This document shows, piece by piece, positions 45,841 through 56,811 of a stretch of DNA of 64,000 nt. Made by a program: the position numbers and the translations under genes. Source of the stretch: Malaya genurostris (taxonomy: Eukaryota > Arthropoda > Insecta > Diptera > Culicidae); NCBI RefSeq assembly GCF_030247185.1, contig NC_080572.1:187268866-187332865 (forward strand). The letters run 5' to 3'. Under the pieces are notes generated by a model, which was not told the DNA's origin, made no database searches, and worked only from the letters and a program-made list of their open reading frames with translations. Position 1 is the first letter of the stretch; each line of letters opens with the position of its first letter.

Positions 45841-46282
45841 TCATTGGGCTCATTTGCGTAAGCTTAACGTGGCCGATTGTCTTGTTGTGAGGTGGAAAAG
45901 AGTGGAAGCCGTATTATGGGGCGGCCTGCTCCCCTAGAGTTAGTAAAGGAGTGTCAGGAGGGTGGGACCTATACTGTATTGATTTCAGACATATTTTGAT
46001 ATTACAAATCATTCATTAATAGCTTGCATCTCTTAAACACACTTTTCATTTCCGGGTTCTCGTCGTTCTCCAGATAGTAACGAGGATGAGACTATACTAG
46101 ACTTGGATGCTTTGTTGGTGTGTCATTTATGGATGGTTTCCAGCAATTCAGCTTGACCACTGTTTAGTTCGTTTGGGGTAGGACCACTGTAGAAGAAAGA
46201 AAGAGAAAGAGAGTGCACTAGATTTGCACGTTTATGGCTTTTGAGAAGTTATAGAGGTAGATCGTGTAAAGGGGATCTCGGG

Positions 46283-46622
46283 CAGGGATGCCAGGTTCAT
46301 AGATTAATCTGTGTTTCACAGATTTTCAACATTCTGCACAGATTTAAAAAAGGGCACAGATTTTCAAAGATTTCTGAAAATGATCACAGATTTTCACAAG
46401 TTCTGAAATAAATCACAGATTTTTGAAATCGAGCACAGTTTAGTACCAAAAAGTACAGAGCGGTTGAGTAAAAAGGTACAGAGCGTGTTGGTAGTGAGAC
46501 CTTTTTTTTGCTCACCAAATTGATTCCGATCTGCTTTTATGGTACGGGAAATGTGCACAGATTTTCACAGACAGGTTTTTGGCTTGATCACAGATTTTTG
46601 AAAAAATGACCTGGCATCCCTG
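46283..46622. mobile_element. MITE with CACAGATTTT subrepeats
   Basis: Ends CAGGGATGCCAGGT and ACCTGGCATCCCTG. The inside contains about ten CACAGATTT units. It lies in the LINE 3' part. The TIR looks hAT-like, but no 8-bp duplication is visible. Confidence 0.65.
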
Positions 46623-46702
46623 ATTGCCATAACGTCACGGACTGGAACATAAGGTGGTCTACCTCGGGCCCGAAGGGAATCAATTAGCTAGAGTCTGACG
46701 TC

Positions 46703-47286
46703 TCAATACTCGGAGCACGCCCAAACAACATGCTCGATGTCATGAAAACCGTCGCCGCAAACGCAAATATTACTCCCACTAATACCAACACGATTAAGAT
46801 GCGCTTTGAGCAAAGAGTGGTTGGACATAGGTCTTGACATTGTGCGAATAAAGTCCCGGTTCACATCCAACCCTCGGAACCAAGTTTTCGTCGATACCTG
46901 TGGTATAACGAAATAGAACCACCGTCCTAGACATCCATCATTCCAGGAGGTTAGCCAGCTGACGAGTGCCTCTTGGCGAGAACGACTGAAAAATGCATTG
47001 AAGCAGGTTGGTCTTTCATAGGTTTCACCTTGTAATGCACCCACCTTGGCCAGTGAGTCTGCCATCTCAGTGCCCCTTACGGAACAATGTGATGGGACAC
47101 AAACCAAAGTAATCCGGTATGGATTTTCAGATAAAGCCCTCAGTTGTTCCCTTATTTTCCCCAGGAAATACGGCGAGTACTTTCCAGGCTTCACTGATAT
47201 CTGATCCTGATATGGATATCTCATTATGTTATTAGTATACCTCCAAATCAAAAGTGGTTACACGGTTGCCGTTAACCTAGATATTA
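46703..47286 (-). pseudogene. LINE ORF2 C-terminus with RNase H, broken
   Basis: Reads RYPYQDQISVKPGK, then VPSHCSVRGTEMADSLAK, the His/Asp end of RNase H, then a C-terminal zinc-knuckle-like CVCGDGFHDIEHVVWAC. After a stop at 46700 the frame continues SLRARGRPPYVPVRDVMA, typical of I/LOA LINE C-termini, until the MITE. Confidence 0.75.
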
Positions 47287-47562
47287 TACTGAGTGTCTCA
47301 CAAAAAAAATTCGAATTTAAAAATGCAATAAAAAAAAGGTTTGATAAATTCCAATGATTATACATTTATTTGAAAAGTTGATTCATTAAATGTTTTATGA
47401 AAAATGATTTCGTTCAAATGACCCCCACGACTGGTTTGGCAGTACCCCCACGACTCGTGGGCAGTAGCCAATCCGATCCACCCAATTTTTCTGGCCTTAG
47501 ATCATCAATAGCATCTTGAGTTTTGTGCTTGAGGTCTTCAATTGTTTGTGGTTGGTAGGCGT

Positions 47563-47737
47563 TGTAGGATTTCGTATGAAGATACAACACCCGGATACTC
47601 AACAAATATCGCGATTCTTTATTCCACGCGTATTACACAGTATTCTTCCTCCAGTTCTCGTCTTATACTCTAGTGACCTTATGCGCCGTGTTGCCAATCC
47701 TAAGGGTTTTCCCTAAAGGGTTTGTCCAGATCCGACA
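47563..47737 (-). repeat. Gypsy 3' LTR
   Basis: TGTCGGATCTGG at its - strand start and AATCCTACA at its end. A purine tract AGGAGGGA lies immediately upstream (- strand), the plus-strand primer. Confidence 0.9.
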
Positions 47738-47767
47738 TCCCTCCTAAGCTTTATCGAATTGAACTTT

Positions 47768-49252
47768 TCAAATAGAGTACTCATTTAGATAACCTGGTTT
47801 CCGTGTTGAACGTATTGGCCGCTCTAGCTGTGTATTTCCATCCAACAGATTATTAGTATTCATCGGATGCGATACCAAGTTTGAAGTATGTTTGACTCCT
47901 ACAACAACGGCTGATTTTGCAATACTCTGAGCATCCGATTCGGGAGAAGACACAATAGGTTTCAGATGACTTACATTCCGATGAACGGTGCGGTTTGTTC
48001 GAGTAGAACGCAGTGTCGCCTCAGAACCAGAAATATTTATTACGTGGAATTCTTCCGGCATGAATGTGGATGATAGTTTATTTTCTTTTGTCATCCTTTT
48101 TGCCACAACTCTATCTCCCTCCTTCAATATAGATGGTAAGGCATTTCGACGATTATCAATGTATTTAGCATCGTTTAGTTTTTTAGTCCAGTCCCGGTCT
48201 CGAATTTCTTCGTCTGTTACATTCAATGACTTTTCTCGGAATATAGGCAGTTTGTCTCGTCCGAACATAAGCATCGATGGCGCTACCCCTGTCGTTGCAT
48301 GAGGCGTTGAGTTGTACATTAGTAGAAATGTTCGCAAATCCCAGTTCCAATCATGACTATTTGATTCTTCGCTGATTTTGAGATGCTTCAAAATAGTTTG
48401 ATTCATACGCTCCACTTCACCATTCGCTTGTGGCCAGTATGGTGTTGTGTGACGTAAATCAATGCCATATTCCTTGCAGTATGAACTCAACTCTGTACTC
48501 ACGAACTGAGGTCCATTGTCTGTCCTAATTGATTCTGAGACTCCAAACCTGCAGAAAGTTTCATGCAAAACTTGTACGGTTCGTCTGGCAGTAATTTGTT
48601 TCATGACGACTGCTTCTGTGAAACGACTGTAGTAGTCTACCATAACCAATAAATTATGGCATGTTGGTAGGGGCCCCATGAAATCAATCGCGATATCGTT
48701 CCAGGGTTTTTCTGGTAGTCTTGTTCGTTTGAGTGGTTCTGGTGGTCCAAGTGCTGATACTAAGGTGCATTCTTTGCACCGCTTTACGCATTCTTCCGCT
48801 TGTTTATCAATCGAGGGCCACCACACTTTCTGTCGAAGTCTCCGTTTCATCGCTGCTATTCCAGGGTGCACCTCGTGGGCCAATGCTAATACACGATTAC
48901 GTAAAGTTTCTGGTATGACCAGTCGATTTCCCCGCAATAAAATTTCATCTACCGCATACAAGTCACTCTCAAAAGGTTTGTACTCAATTGGAGTTTCCGA
49001 TTTGAAATTAAGCGCTTTTATGACCTCTTGAATCAAAGTATCCTTGAGAGTTTCTTGTACTATCTCGGTATATGATATCGCTGGTAAGGCGTTTCCCACA
49101 ACGCTTCGTATATATTTTTCAACTGACTCATCGAATGATTCTTGTGTCGCACTAACTATTGATAGACGAGAGAGCGCATCGGCAATGTTAGCGACTCCTG
49201 GAATGTGTTCAACGTCGTATGTATAAGTGTAGTTGTAGAACCCATCGTTCAA
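47768..49252 (-). pseudogene. Gypsy pol: end of RNase H linker and integrase
   Basis: Integrase with zinc-binding HHCC (LAHEVHPG ... CVKRCKEC), then the DDE core: IDFMGPLPTCHN, IRTDNGPQFVS, ANGEVERMNQT. A C-terminal chromatin/DNA-binding part ends at TAA 47768. The frame is open for 494 codons, but its upstream part belongs to the preceding frame (break near 49230). All three catalytic residues are present. Confidence 0.85.
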
Positions 49253-49814
49253 TCCTTGCGCAGGGCTTCGACTTAGGACTAAACAAAAACTTCAATGCTT
49301 TGCAATCCGTTAATAGTGTGAATCTTATTCCTTGCAGGTATAACATAAATTTTTCGACACCCCATACCAGTGCCAGGGCCTCTCGCTCTGTCTGAAAATA
49401 TTTCTTTTCTAAATCCGACAAGGCTTTGCTAGCATACGAGATTACTCTAATTCGTCCCCTGCTATCTTCTTGAAGTAAAACTGCTCCCAATGCACTTGGG
49501 CTTGCGTCGACCATCAGTTTGGTGTGATCTTTAGTGTCGAAGAATCCTAAGTAATCTATTTTGCAAATTTCGGTTTTCAATGCCTTGAACGCTATGCTTT
49601 CCTTTAAGGTCCATTTAAATGGCACATCGGATCGAAGAAGTTCTCGCAATTGAGCGGTTCGAGTTGCCAAATCTGATACAAAGCGACCGACATAGCAAAT
49701 AAGCCCCAGGAAGCTGCGTAACTCTGAGATGTTTTCTGGTTCCCGGAAGTTCTGGATTGCAGCGATTCTACTTTCAATTGGCCGGATTCCTAAATAAACA
49801 ATGAAAATACGCAC
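49209..49814 (-). pseudogene. Gypsy pol: RT thumb and RNase H
   Basis: Starts within the RT thumb (GIRPIESRIAAIQNF, LRSFLGLICYVGRFV). RNase H has LMVDASPSALGAVLL, TEREALALVWG and LLTDCKALKFL, the Asp-Glu-Asp set. A one-base frame change near 49230 leads to the integrase frame. The RT palm and everything upstream are absent. Confidence 0.85.
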
Positions 49815-49989
49815 GTGTTTGGATTTAAGGTTTTTTTTCTTTGGTATAAATGGAATGCGTTTTATTTCCCATTTACTCTCGTTCGGGATCCGAAGAATCG
49901 TATAAAATCACAATAAAAGTATGCTACTCTAATCGTACGAAACTATTGAACTCATTACTTACGTTATGGTTCTCCACCGAAAGCTTTCG

Positions 49990-50250
49990 ATATAGGTACA
50001 AAACCAAGGCCAAGCGTTTTTGTTTATGGTACACAACCATTCTCTTTAACTCCTTGAATTTGGTACACAACCAGTTTTCGATTGAGGTACACAACCTGCA
50101 CAAAGATTAATTTTATTTTATTTTTGGTACACAACCAATAGAACGGTTATCTATCAAGAGATCGCAAAAGCTCCTGAAATTTGTACACAACCAGTTTCCA
50201 TTTTGGTACACAACCTGCACTATTTTTGTTTGTTTGGTACATAACCACGG
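49990..50250 (-). promoter_or_regulatory. Cluster of eight GGTACACAACC motifs in the Gypsy leader
   Basis: GGTACACAACC or one-mismatch versions at about 49994, 50028, 50062, 50085, 50125, 50182, 50204 and 50235 (given on the + strand; GGTTGTGTACC in element orientation). Spacing is 22-57 bp. Position and layout recall the binding-site cluster in the Drosophila gypsy leader that acts as an insulator. Function here is unproven. Confidence 0.6.
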
Positions 50251-50550
50251 TTGTTTTTCTCCATTTCTTTTATCATCTCCCAATGAATATGTACCAGTCT
50301 GTATCAAACATACGTTTTCTCATTAGACTTTTTACATGGAAAAACGGCGAGATCGGCTTTATAGTAAGTAGCTTCTACTGAATTGTTCCCCAGTTTCCGA
50401 CGAAGAAAAAAAAATTCTGCTCACCTGATGGCGTCGGAAGAATTAGGTTCGATTTTTTTTTCACTGCAATGGTTTCACCGATTTTAAACCGTAGGAAAAA
50501 AACAGCTAATCCCGCTTCTGGAACTAATGTATTTTTATCCTCGTCGCCAA

Positions 50551-50725
50551 TGTAGGATTTCGTATGAAGATACAACACCCGGATACTCAACAAATATCGC
50601 GATTCTTTATTCCAGGGGTATTACACAGTATTCTTCCCCCAGTTCTCGTCTTATACTCTAGTGACCTTATGCGCCGTGTTGCCAATCCTAAGGGTTTTCC
50701 CTAAAGGGTTTGTCCAGATCCGACA
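50551..50725 (-). repeat. Gypsy 5' LTR
   Basis: Same 175 bp. It is followed on the - strand by TTGGCGACGAGGAT (about 50550-50537), the likely tRNA primer-binding site; the tRNA was not identified. Confidence 0.9.
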
Positions 50726-51026
50726 GGCGTAACAATTATTTTCAACCGCTCCCCAAAGAAAATAATCCAGCGGTGTCAAATCGGCGTTAATTCTGCTGAT
50801 TATTCGATTTTCCAAGATTGTTCGTAGAACATCGATTGTTTCGTTGGCTGTGTGGTACGTAGCGCCGTTCTATTGAAACCAAACATTTTTCATAAATAAA
50901 TTTCATGAATCAACCTTTAAAATAAATGTATGATCATTGAAATCTATCAAACCTTTTTTTCATTATTGCATTTCTAAATTCGAAATTTTTCGTGGGACAC
51001 ACTGTTTATGTGGCTGTTGTATTTTA

Positions 51027-51329
51027 AAAGTCTATTCGCACTATCCCGGGACGGGACCATCCGGGACGATCCGGGACGTTTTTTTTCCTCAACGGCGATG
51101 ACTGAGCTGCCAACATGTGCATGTATTGGAATGCCGGATCCGGCATACATTGTTTTTCCCGGTGCCGACGTGACGGTGCGAAAAACTCGGCAAGGAATAT
51201 CGGTGGCAACCAAATGGATTTTATGCTGGATCCGGCATACCAATACGTGTACACGCCGGCAGCTCAGTCATCGCCGATGAAGAAGAAAAAAACGTCCCGG
51301 ATCGTCCCGGGATAGTGCGAATAGACTTT
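51027..51329. mobile_element. Near-palindromic foldback MITE
   Basis: AAAGTCTATTCGCACTATCC at 51027 is mirrored at 51329. The arms extend about 130 bp with high similarity (GGATCGTCCCGGGA, CGGCGATGACTGAGCTGCC, ATGCCGGATCC). The loop is about 50 bp. Confidence 0.8.
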
Positions 51330-51462
51330 AGGTGAAACAAATTTCAATGTCAAATAATCACACTCGCTTTCTTCAACGATGACTGGACCGATTTTAACAA
51401 GCATAGATACAAATTTTAAGCTATTGTTTCAAGTGACAAGGCAAAGACTCAAAAACATTTTT

Positions 51463-51561
51463 GCCTTTCTCATATAGAAAGGTTATGCAATCACTTGAAA
51501 AACCGACTAGTGAAAATGTGTCATATACCATTCGACTCAGTTCATCGAGCTGAGCAATGTC

Positions 51562-51611
<50 letters not shown>

Positions 51612-52215
51612 TATGTGTCAAATAATCTCACTAGGTTTTCTCGGAGATGGCTGAACCGATTTTGACAAACTTAGATTCAACTGAAAGGTCGTCGGTCTCC
51701 CATACGGAATTCCTGAATTTCACCTGGATCCGACTTCCGGTTCCGGAGTTATAGGGTAAAGTGTGTTCAATATTGTACACCGTCACTTAAACTGGCAGAG
51801 CAAAAACCGTAAAAAATGTTATAAACTGAACTCTAAACCGCCATTCTCAATCTTAGAGTCAATTGAAAGGTCTTATGGTCCAACCAAAAATTAGTGCATA
51901 TTTTCGGATGCGACAAACATTTAAATCGTAATTTAGAGTGCGTACTAGTAGAGTTTGTATGTCATGTTAGTTGGTGGCCGTACGAACTGACTTTGGTTAT
52001 ACCGGTTCTCGGGTTCCGGTGCCGGAAGTGCATATAATAGTGAACCCACTTCATTTTCTTAAGGATGACCTACGCAATCAAAGCACTGTTTTATTCTGTA
52101 TGTTATACTAGTTAATGCACAAACAATCTCTTAGTTTCTTTAAAAAATCAAAGAAAATTTTTTTGAATAGAATACCACAATATTATACATGAGAAAGGCA
52201 TCATTACACCACTAG
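51463..52215 (+). repeat. Copy of the abundant interspersed repeat
   Basis: Starts TTTTTGCCTTTCTCATAT and ends ATGAGAAAGGCATCATTACA then CCACTAGGTGG, so the ends are inverted (GCCTTTCTCAT/ATGAGAAAGGC). It contains a (GT)n(GA)n tract (51560-51610), the GGCTGAACCGATTTTGACAA phrase and a GGAACCGG-type phrase. Non-coding. Confidence 0.65.
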
Positions 52216-52299
52216 GTGGATTAAAACAGATTTTTAAACTGAAATTCGAAGATTTAAAAGTGTTTCTTATTCTTCACAATGGGTAAGGTGCAATTCATG

Positions 52300-52450
52300 C
52301 GAGAGTCGCAATCACCCCTGGGCCCGTTCTTACTCTCGTCGGCTCGGGGTGCCATGGTCATATTGACACTGAGACTCCTTCAAGATCGGGACTATATTCG
52401 TGACTTGTAAGACCAGCGACCTATGCATTGAATTGCTGAAACATACAGCT
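52300..52450 (-). mobile_element. SINE-like repeat
   Basis: On the - strand CAATGCATAGGTCGCTGGTC TTACAAG then AGTCCCGATC; the same layout recurs at 60680-60775 (CAATGCATAGGACGCTCTTA). Possibly tRNA-related, but the boxes are weak. Confidence 0.4.
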
Positions 52451-54184
52451 TTATCATTGTTACATGATAAGTCTCCTCTCCTTCACAGTTATTTCTTTTA
52501 ACCTGATGCATTCGCAGTGTTTGTTGTCAATCCGAAACTTTCAGGCACGAAACCTGTTGCTGCTGCTGGATGATTTTGTTTATGTTTAATTCACGAAACG
52601 TATTTTAATAATCTAAATTTTGATGGATTTATATAATTTAACTGCCAATCGATTCGGAAACATTTAACTCAAGCTTATGAGGTAACGTCGTTTAAGTATT
52701 TCAATTGCATACCATTGAAAAATTGGTTTGAATTGACCTATGTTTTCACGTGCCAATAGCAGTCGCAGACAATGATGTCATTCTCTCGTCCGATTTGCGC
52801 AGTATGAACTATAGCACAAAAGGGAATCTATAAATATATGCTAAAATACATATCACGCGTTTTTTCAGAACGGCCAATAAGCCATCCATCAACATTAACT
52901 CTGAAGAGTAATTTCGAATGACTCGGCACTCGCTGAGAGTAAGTCATAGCAGTAAACGGCAGAGAAAAGTTTCCTCTTTCGTCTGGTGTTAAATTTGATA
53001 CTCTATCTTTCATAGCTCGCTTGCAATTTCTTTCGAAAGTTATCGACGCTTTTTAACGAAGGATTAATAAAATTACACTCTGAGTTTATTGGTTGGTTCA
53101 CATTTTTCACATTCACATTTTTCGATCAAGATATATCAAATCTTCTCTAATCGTTGTTTATAAAATGAATAAGTTTCTACGCTCTCTGTCTTGAAAATGA
53201 TTATGATATATAAACGTTTCATTGGTCCAGATTTATATCTTGAGTTTGCTCGTTTCCAAAATTGATATATTAAGTAACTTTGAAATCATCATAATTGACT
53301 TTCGTCTAAAGGATTTTTTTTCAAAAATTGTCAAATGTAAAAATTTGTGGAAGGCATCGAAATAGAGTAGAATCAATTATTCTGAAAGAATCTAATTGTC
53401 AATTCCATCATTCGCAAAAAATCTAAACAATAAAAGTAGAGTAAGTTTGTAATTTGTCACTGTTTAGTGCATCCATCATCATCTTTATTTTTATATTTTT
53501 TATGGGTACCTTAGAATTATTTCATTTTTAATATAATCACACGACCGAGCACGTGTCTTGCATTCAACCCTTCATTTTTTCCTCTGTCGATTTCTATTTA
53601 TCGTTATGTCTAAACGCGATCGACTACTTTGATCAGACTTGCTCCACTATAGAAGTGTAAACGCACAACTGTCAAAGACTTTCGATTCCCAACGCCAGAG
53701 GTGTGCTAACAGCGCGCGAGGGGCGTACCAATCTTCTGTTAATCAGTCTTTAGTTAGTTGAAGGCCATACAAATTGACCTGCACCGGTCCCGGTGTTCGG
53801 TTCCGATCGAAAAATCCCTAAAGTAACTGGCCGCCTTTGTGTAAAATTGTAATGAGATCATTACATCAATGGGATAAAACAGCTTTTTGAGAAATCGTCA
53901 CCAAAGATAAACTCAAGATGGAATGGTCTATGATTTTTCATATACCATTCAAATTGAACCCCTCGGGGAAATCGGTTCATTATCAGTTGCAATTACAATT
54001 ATAATTTGAAACAAAACAACAAGCGTCCAATCGCTACATGCGTCGTAACTATGACAATGTTTTTTTATGTAGAATAAATCTTAAGATGCAATATGAAAGA
54101 AATCGCGGTGTTTTGCTGCATATAGAGTGGATCTTGAAACAGGAAAGCAAGAATCAATTAGAATTATTACTAAGAATCTATTTA
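52451..54184. other. No gene recognised
   Basis: AT-rich spacer of 1.7 kb; only short ORFs, no domain or repeat identified by eye. Confidence 0.35.
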
Positions 54185-54411
54185 GGGTAACAGAGGTATT
54201 TTGGCCACTTCATATATTTTGGCCCACCTAACAAACTATATGGATTCAATCGATCTTAGGTTACCCATGTTGCATCAGTTTGAAGCTAATCACATTAAAT
54301 TACCTATTGCGGAAGGATTTTTCAAAGATATTAAAACATTTGGTGGTTATTTTTACAAAGTGGGCCAAAATAAAATCGATCTTAAAGCGGGCCAAAATAC
54401 CTCTGTTACCC
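54185..54411. mobile_element. 227-bp MITE with TA target
   Basis: Ends GGGTAACAGAGGTATTTTGG at 54185 and mirrored at 54411, flanked by TA (54183-54184, 54412-54413). The ORF from 54201 merely runs across it. Confidence 0.8.
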
Positions 54412-55384
54412 TAATTTGTTATATTCTTATCTTACGAGATATTAAAGTAAATGTAAGTAGCAAAATATTGTGTGCCATATGTTTACATATGTTTACTTCC
54501 TTCCAAATTTGTATTGTTGCTATGGAATATTACCGTCGTTTTCCAATGTTTATCGACGCTTATTAACGAAGGGTCAACAACATTGCATTATTACTAAGTT
54601 CACTGTTTCACGATTACTGATCCAAAAAATTTTGATGCACCGTATGGGACATTGTAATCTTGAGTTTATCTTTGTCGTCACCGTAGATGACTGCAAAAAA
54701 AAACGTTTTGAAAAAAACCAACTCAATTTTCATGTACGGTGTTATTATTGTCATTATTATATATGCATAAATGATTGCCTAGTATAATAAATAATAGCCA
54801 GTGATGTGTAAATGTCATAATTGTGTCTTATGCATTCATTTTTGACCAAATTGCGAACAATGAAGAAATAGTGTTGGAAATAAATTTATGATTATCTGAA
54901 AACGAGACCTACGAAATCCTTTCGATGATTTTTACGAATTTCTAATGGCTTCAATTCAAATGATTTTCGAAAGTCATACTACCAGAGAGCAGTGTTTCAC
55001 TAGTTAGTTAACTGAAAAGACAAAATCCGACGTCAGAGCATTGTTGTTATGGGAATCGTTCCACGTTTACAAAGATACACGAAGTACGAGATGAGTTAAA
55101 AATTGTGCCTCTCAATGGATACGTGATAGATTTAAATCAGCTTCTGAAATAGCTTCTATTCTTGTCCGAAGAGGCGTTGCAAACGGGGAGCCTCACCGAT
55201 ATTAACATATTGGAAAGAGTTCAGATCTAGAGATTAATCTTGGCTATCTACAAAAGTCGCCCGGTAGCGAGATGTGCGTTCATTTTATCCAGAACTCTTT
55301 CACCGTGCAGAATGTGCCTTGTCTTGTTTTCCTGTTAGTTTTGAGGTGGTGATTTTGTACTTGAGTAGTGCCTAAGAGAACAAA
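54412..55384. other. No gene recognised; upstream of the lone P450 exon
   Basis: AT-rich. The last 150 bp precede the ATG at 55385; no clear core promoter could be picked. Confidence 0.35.
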
Positions 55385-55469
55385 ATGTGGCATAATATTT
55401 TATTGGTTATTTTACTCCTGGTGTTATTTTGTGTGCGAGATGTGAGGAAACCAGCGTTTTTTCCACCAG
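55385..55469 (+). CDS. First exon of a third P450 (membrane anchor), body not in window
   Basis: ATG, then MWHNILLVILLLVLFCVR, DVRKPAFFPPG and a phase-1 donor GTGAAA. Same length (85 bp), same hydrophobic anchor, same PPG hinge and same splice phase as exon 1 of the P450 at 45009, in opposite orientation. No P450 exon 2 is visible in the remaining 8.5 kb on this strand, so either the intron is very long and the body lies beyond 64000, or this is an orphan exon. Confidence 0.7.
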
Positions 55470-56236
55470 GTGAAATATTTCGAATAATGTGATTATTTTC
55501 TTGGTGAAATATATTCTCTTTTCTGGTGGTCCTAAGCAAAACTTTCTTGGGTATTGATTATTTCTATTATTTTCTTATGGCACCGTTTATTCGCATTTGA
55601 AGCTTAACGTCACTTTTTCTTAAGGTCTACAATAATGTGGACGCAAATAATAAAAAAAGCTAGAGTACATCCGCAAAAGAAACTATGAGTTCAATTACCC
55701 TTTTTGATGTTTATTATCGTTGATTATAAAAATTGAAACAAAATAGAACATCATAATCTCGATATATAAACTTGAAATAAGTGATGAAAAAATAGAAAAC
55801 AAACGTTTAAATGAGAAAGAAAATTCAACGATTGTTTATCAAAACGATTAACGATCGAGTGATATCTTACCAGTGTTACGGCTGTCTAGTGCAAAAAAAT
55901 GACAGAACACAATGAATTAAATAAATGAATTGATAGCGAAACTACCGACAGCCGGCTGTCCGGAGTTTTAAGAGTTTCGGAAGAAATTTCGTATTTTAGT
56001 AGGAAACACATATCAATACAAAACGCAATAAAATTGCAACTTATTCTCGGTAGCCGGCTACTTAGAGCAATAAATACATGATAATATTATAAGTAATAAG
56101 TAGATCACATTATCTACCAAAATAAATCCTGATCATTTCCTCGCCCCACTAACACCACTCCTTTCCTATGACACTTGTGGTGATGCAGAGAATTCTTCGG
56201 TCACTAGTAGCAACAATTCGATAGTTCCATGAAAAA
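55470..56236. other. No gene recognised
   Basis: AT-rich; GACAGCCGGCTGTC palindrome near 55948 and CGGTAGCCGGCTAC near 56049. No continuation of the P450. Confidence 0.35.
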
Positions 56237-56439
56237 AGGGCCTAACTGCAAATGAGAGCCTCTCTTTGGTTACTTTCTTTTTGAATAATTACAAAGGTGG
56301 TATAGAAATATCAATAGAAAGTTTGTGATTTTGGTTTGGACCTTATGCAAAGAGTTCAGCTTCAAATATAAAATCAACCTGGAAATTTACGAAAGAAAAA
56401 GTAAACAAAGAGAAACTGCCATTTACAGTTAGGCCCTTT
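56237..56439. mobile_element. 203-bp MITE
   Basis: AAGGGCCTAACTGCAAATG at the left and CATTTACAGTTAGGCCCTT at the right; arms continue through CTCTCTTTG.TTACTTTCTT. Confidence 0.65.
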
Positions 56440-56811
56440 GGTCGTGGGACGATAGAGTTGTTGAACTAACATTCCTTCCCTTCCCATATTGATCTACATG
56501 GGCGTGGCCATCTAAGTTATTGATCAGTCTGTGTTCTAAGTCAGTTTAGAATGCAAGTTGAGCATGATCTACGACTCCCCAAGTACCATGCATTTGGTTC
56601 AATATGCAATTTCAACTGGTTTCTGACCAATCACAGGAAACTCACGGGCGATCAACTAAGCTAAGCTTTTTGGAACTTTGTGGAATCCTGTCAACAAAAA
56701 TCCATCCATTTTGATTCGAAGAAAAGCGTAGTGCTACTTAACGAGTGTGTGCGTCATCAACGCAAATAGGTGATAATCTGACAGGGTTAGGTCAGCAGAG
56801 TAAGCCGCATA
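56440..56811. other. No feature seen
   Basis: Spacer between two transposons. Confidence 0.35.

Larger units (their letters stand above)
45845..47286 (-). mobile_element. 3' part of an RNase H-bearing LINE (I/LOA type)
   Basis: From the RNase H domain to the 3' tail; 5' truncated where the mariner-like element begins at 47289. The tail near 45850-45880 (CGGCCACGTTAAGCTTACGC) matches the tail of the half-LINE at 13249-14328, indicating one family. It is interrupted by a MITE at 46283-46622. Confidence 0.7.
47563..50725 (-). mobile_element. Ty3/Gypsy LTR retrotransposon, internally deleted
   Basis: 175-bp LTRs at 47563-47737 and 50551-50725 (few mismatches, e.g. CCACGCG vs CCAGGGG), GGCGT target duplication at 47558-47562 and 50726-50730. 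On the - strand the order is LTR, primer site, leader, RT thumb/RNase H, integrase, purine tract, LTR. Gag, protease and most of RT are missing, so it depends on other copies. LTR similarity argues for a recent insertion. Confidence 0.9.
47414..50860 (-). pseudogene. Transposase C-terminal remnant split by the Gypsy insertion
   Basis: Reading the - strand from about 50800 to 50731: NADLTPLDYFLWGAVENN. It resumes beyond the LTR element at 47557 with QPQTIEDLKHKTQDAIDDL. It resembles the transposase at 61479-62138 (CDLTPLDYFLWGYVKSK). Only the last third of the catalytic domain is present. Confidence 0.65.
47289..51004 (-). mobile_element. Mariner-superfamily element with ~115-bp TIRs, invaded by a Gypsy element
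   Basis: Left end CTGAGTGTCTCACAAAAAAA (TA before it) and right end mirrored, CAGTGTGTCCCACGAAAAAT on the other strand. Homology extends inward through ATTCGAATTT.AAAATGCAAT and GGTTTGATA to about 115 bp. The remnant transposase lies on both sides of the Gypsy insertion. Without the insert the element is only about 550 bp. Confidence 0.75.

Noticed and set aside
49990..50250. CRISPR-like array
   Set aside because: 11-bp motifs with uneven spacing in an LTR-element leader; no cas genes and eukaryotic context.
54201..54566. 121-codon ORF on the + strand
   Set aside because: It starts inside a MITE and runs through its far end; hydrophobic content is not enough support.
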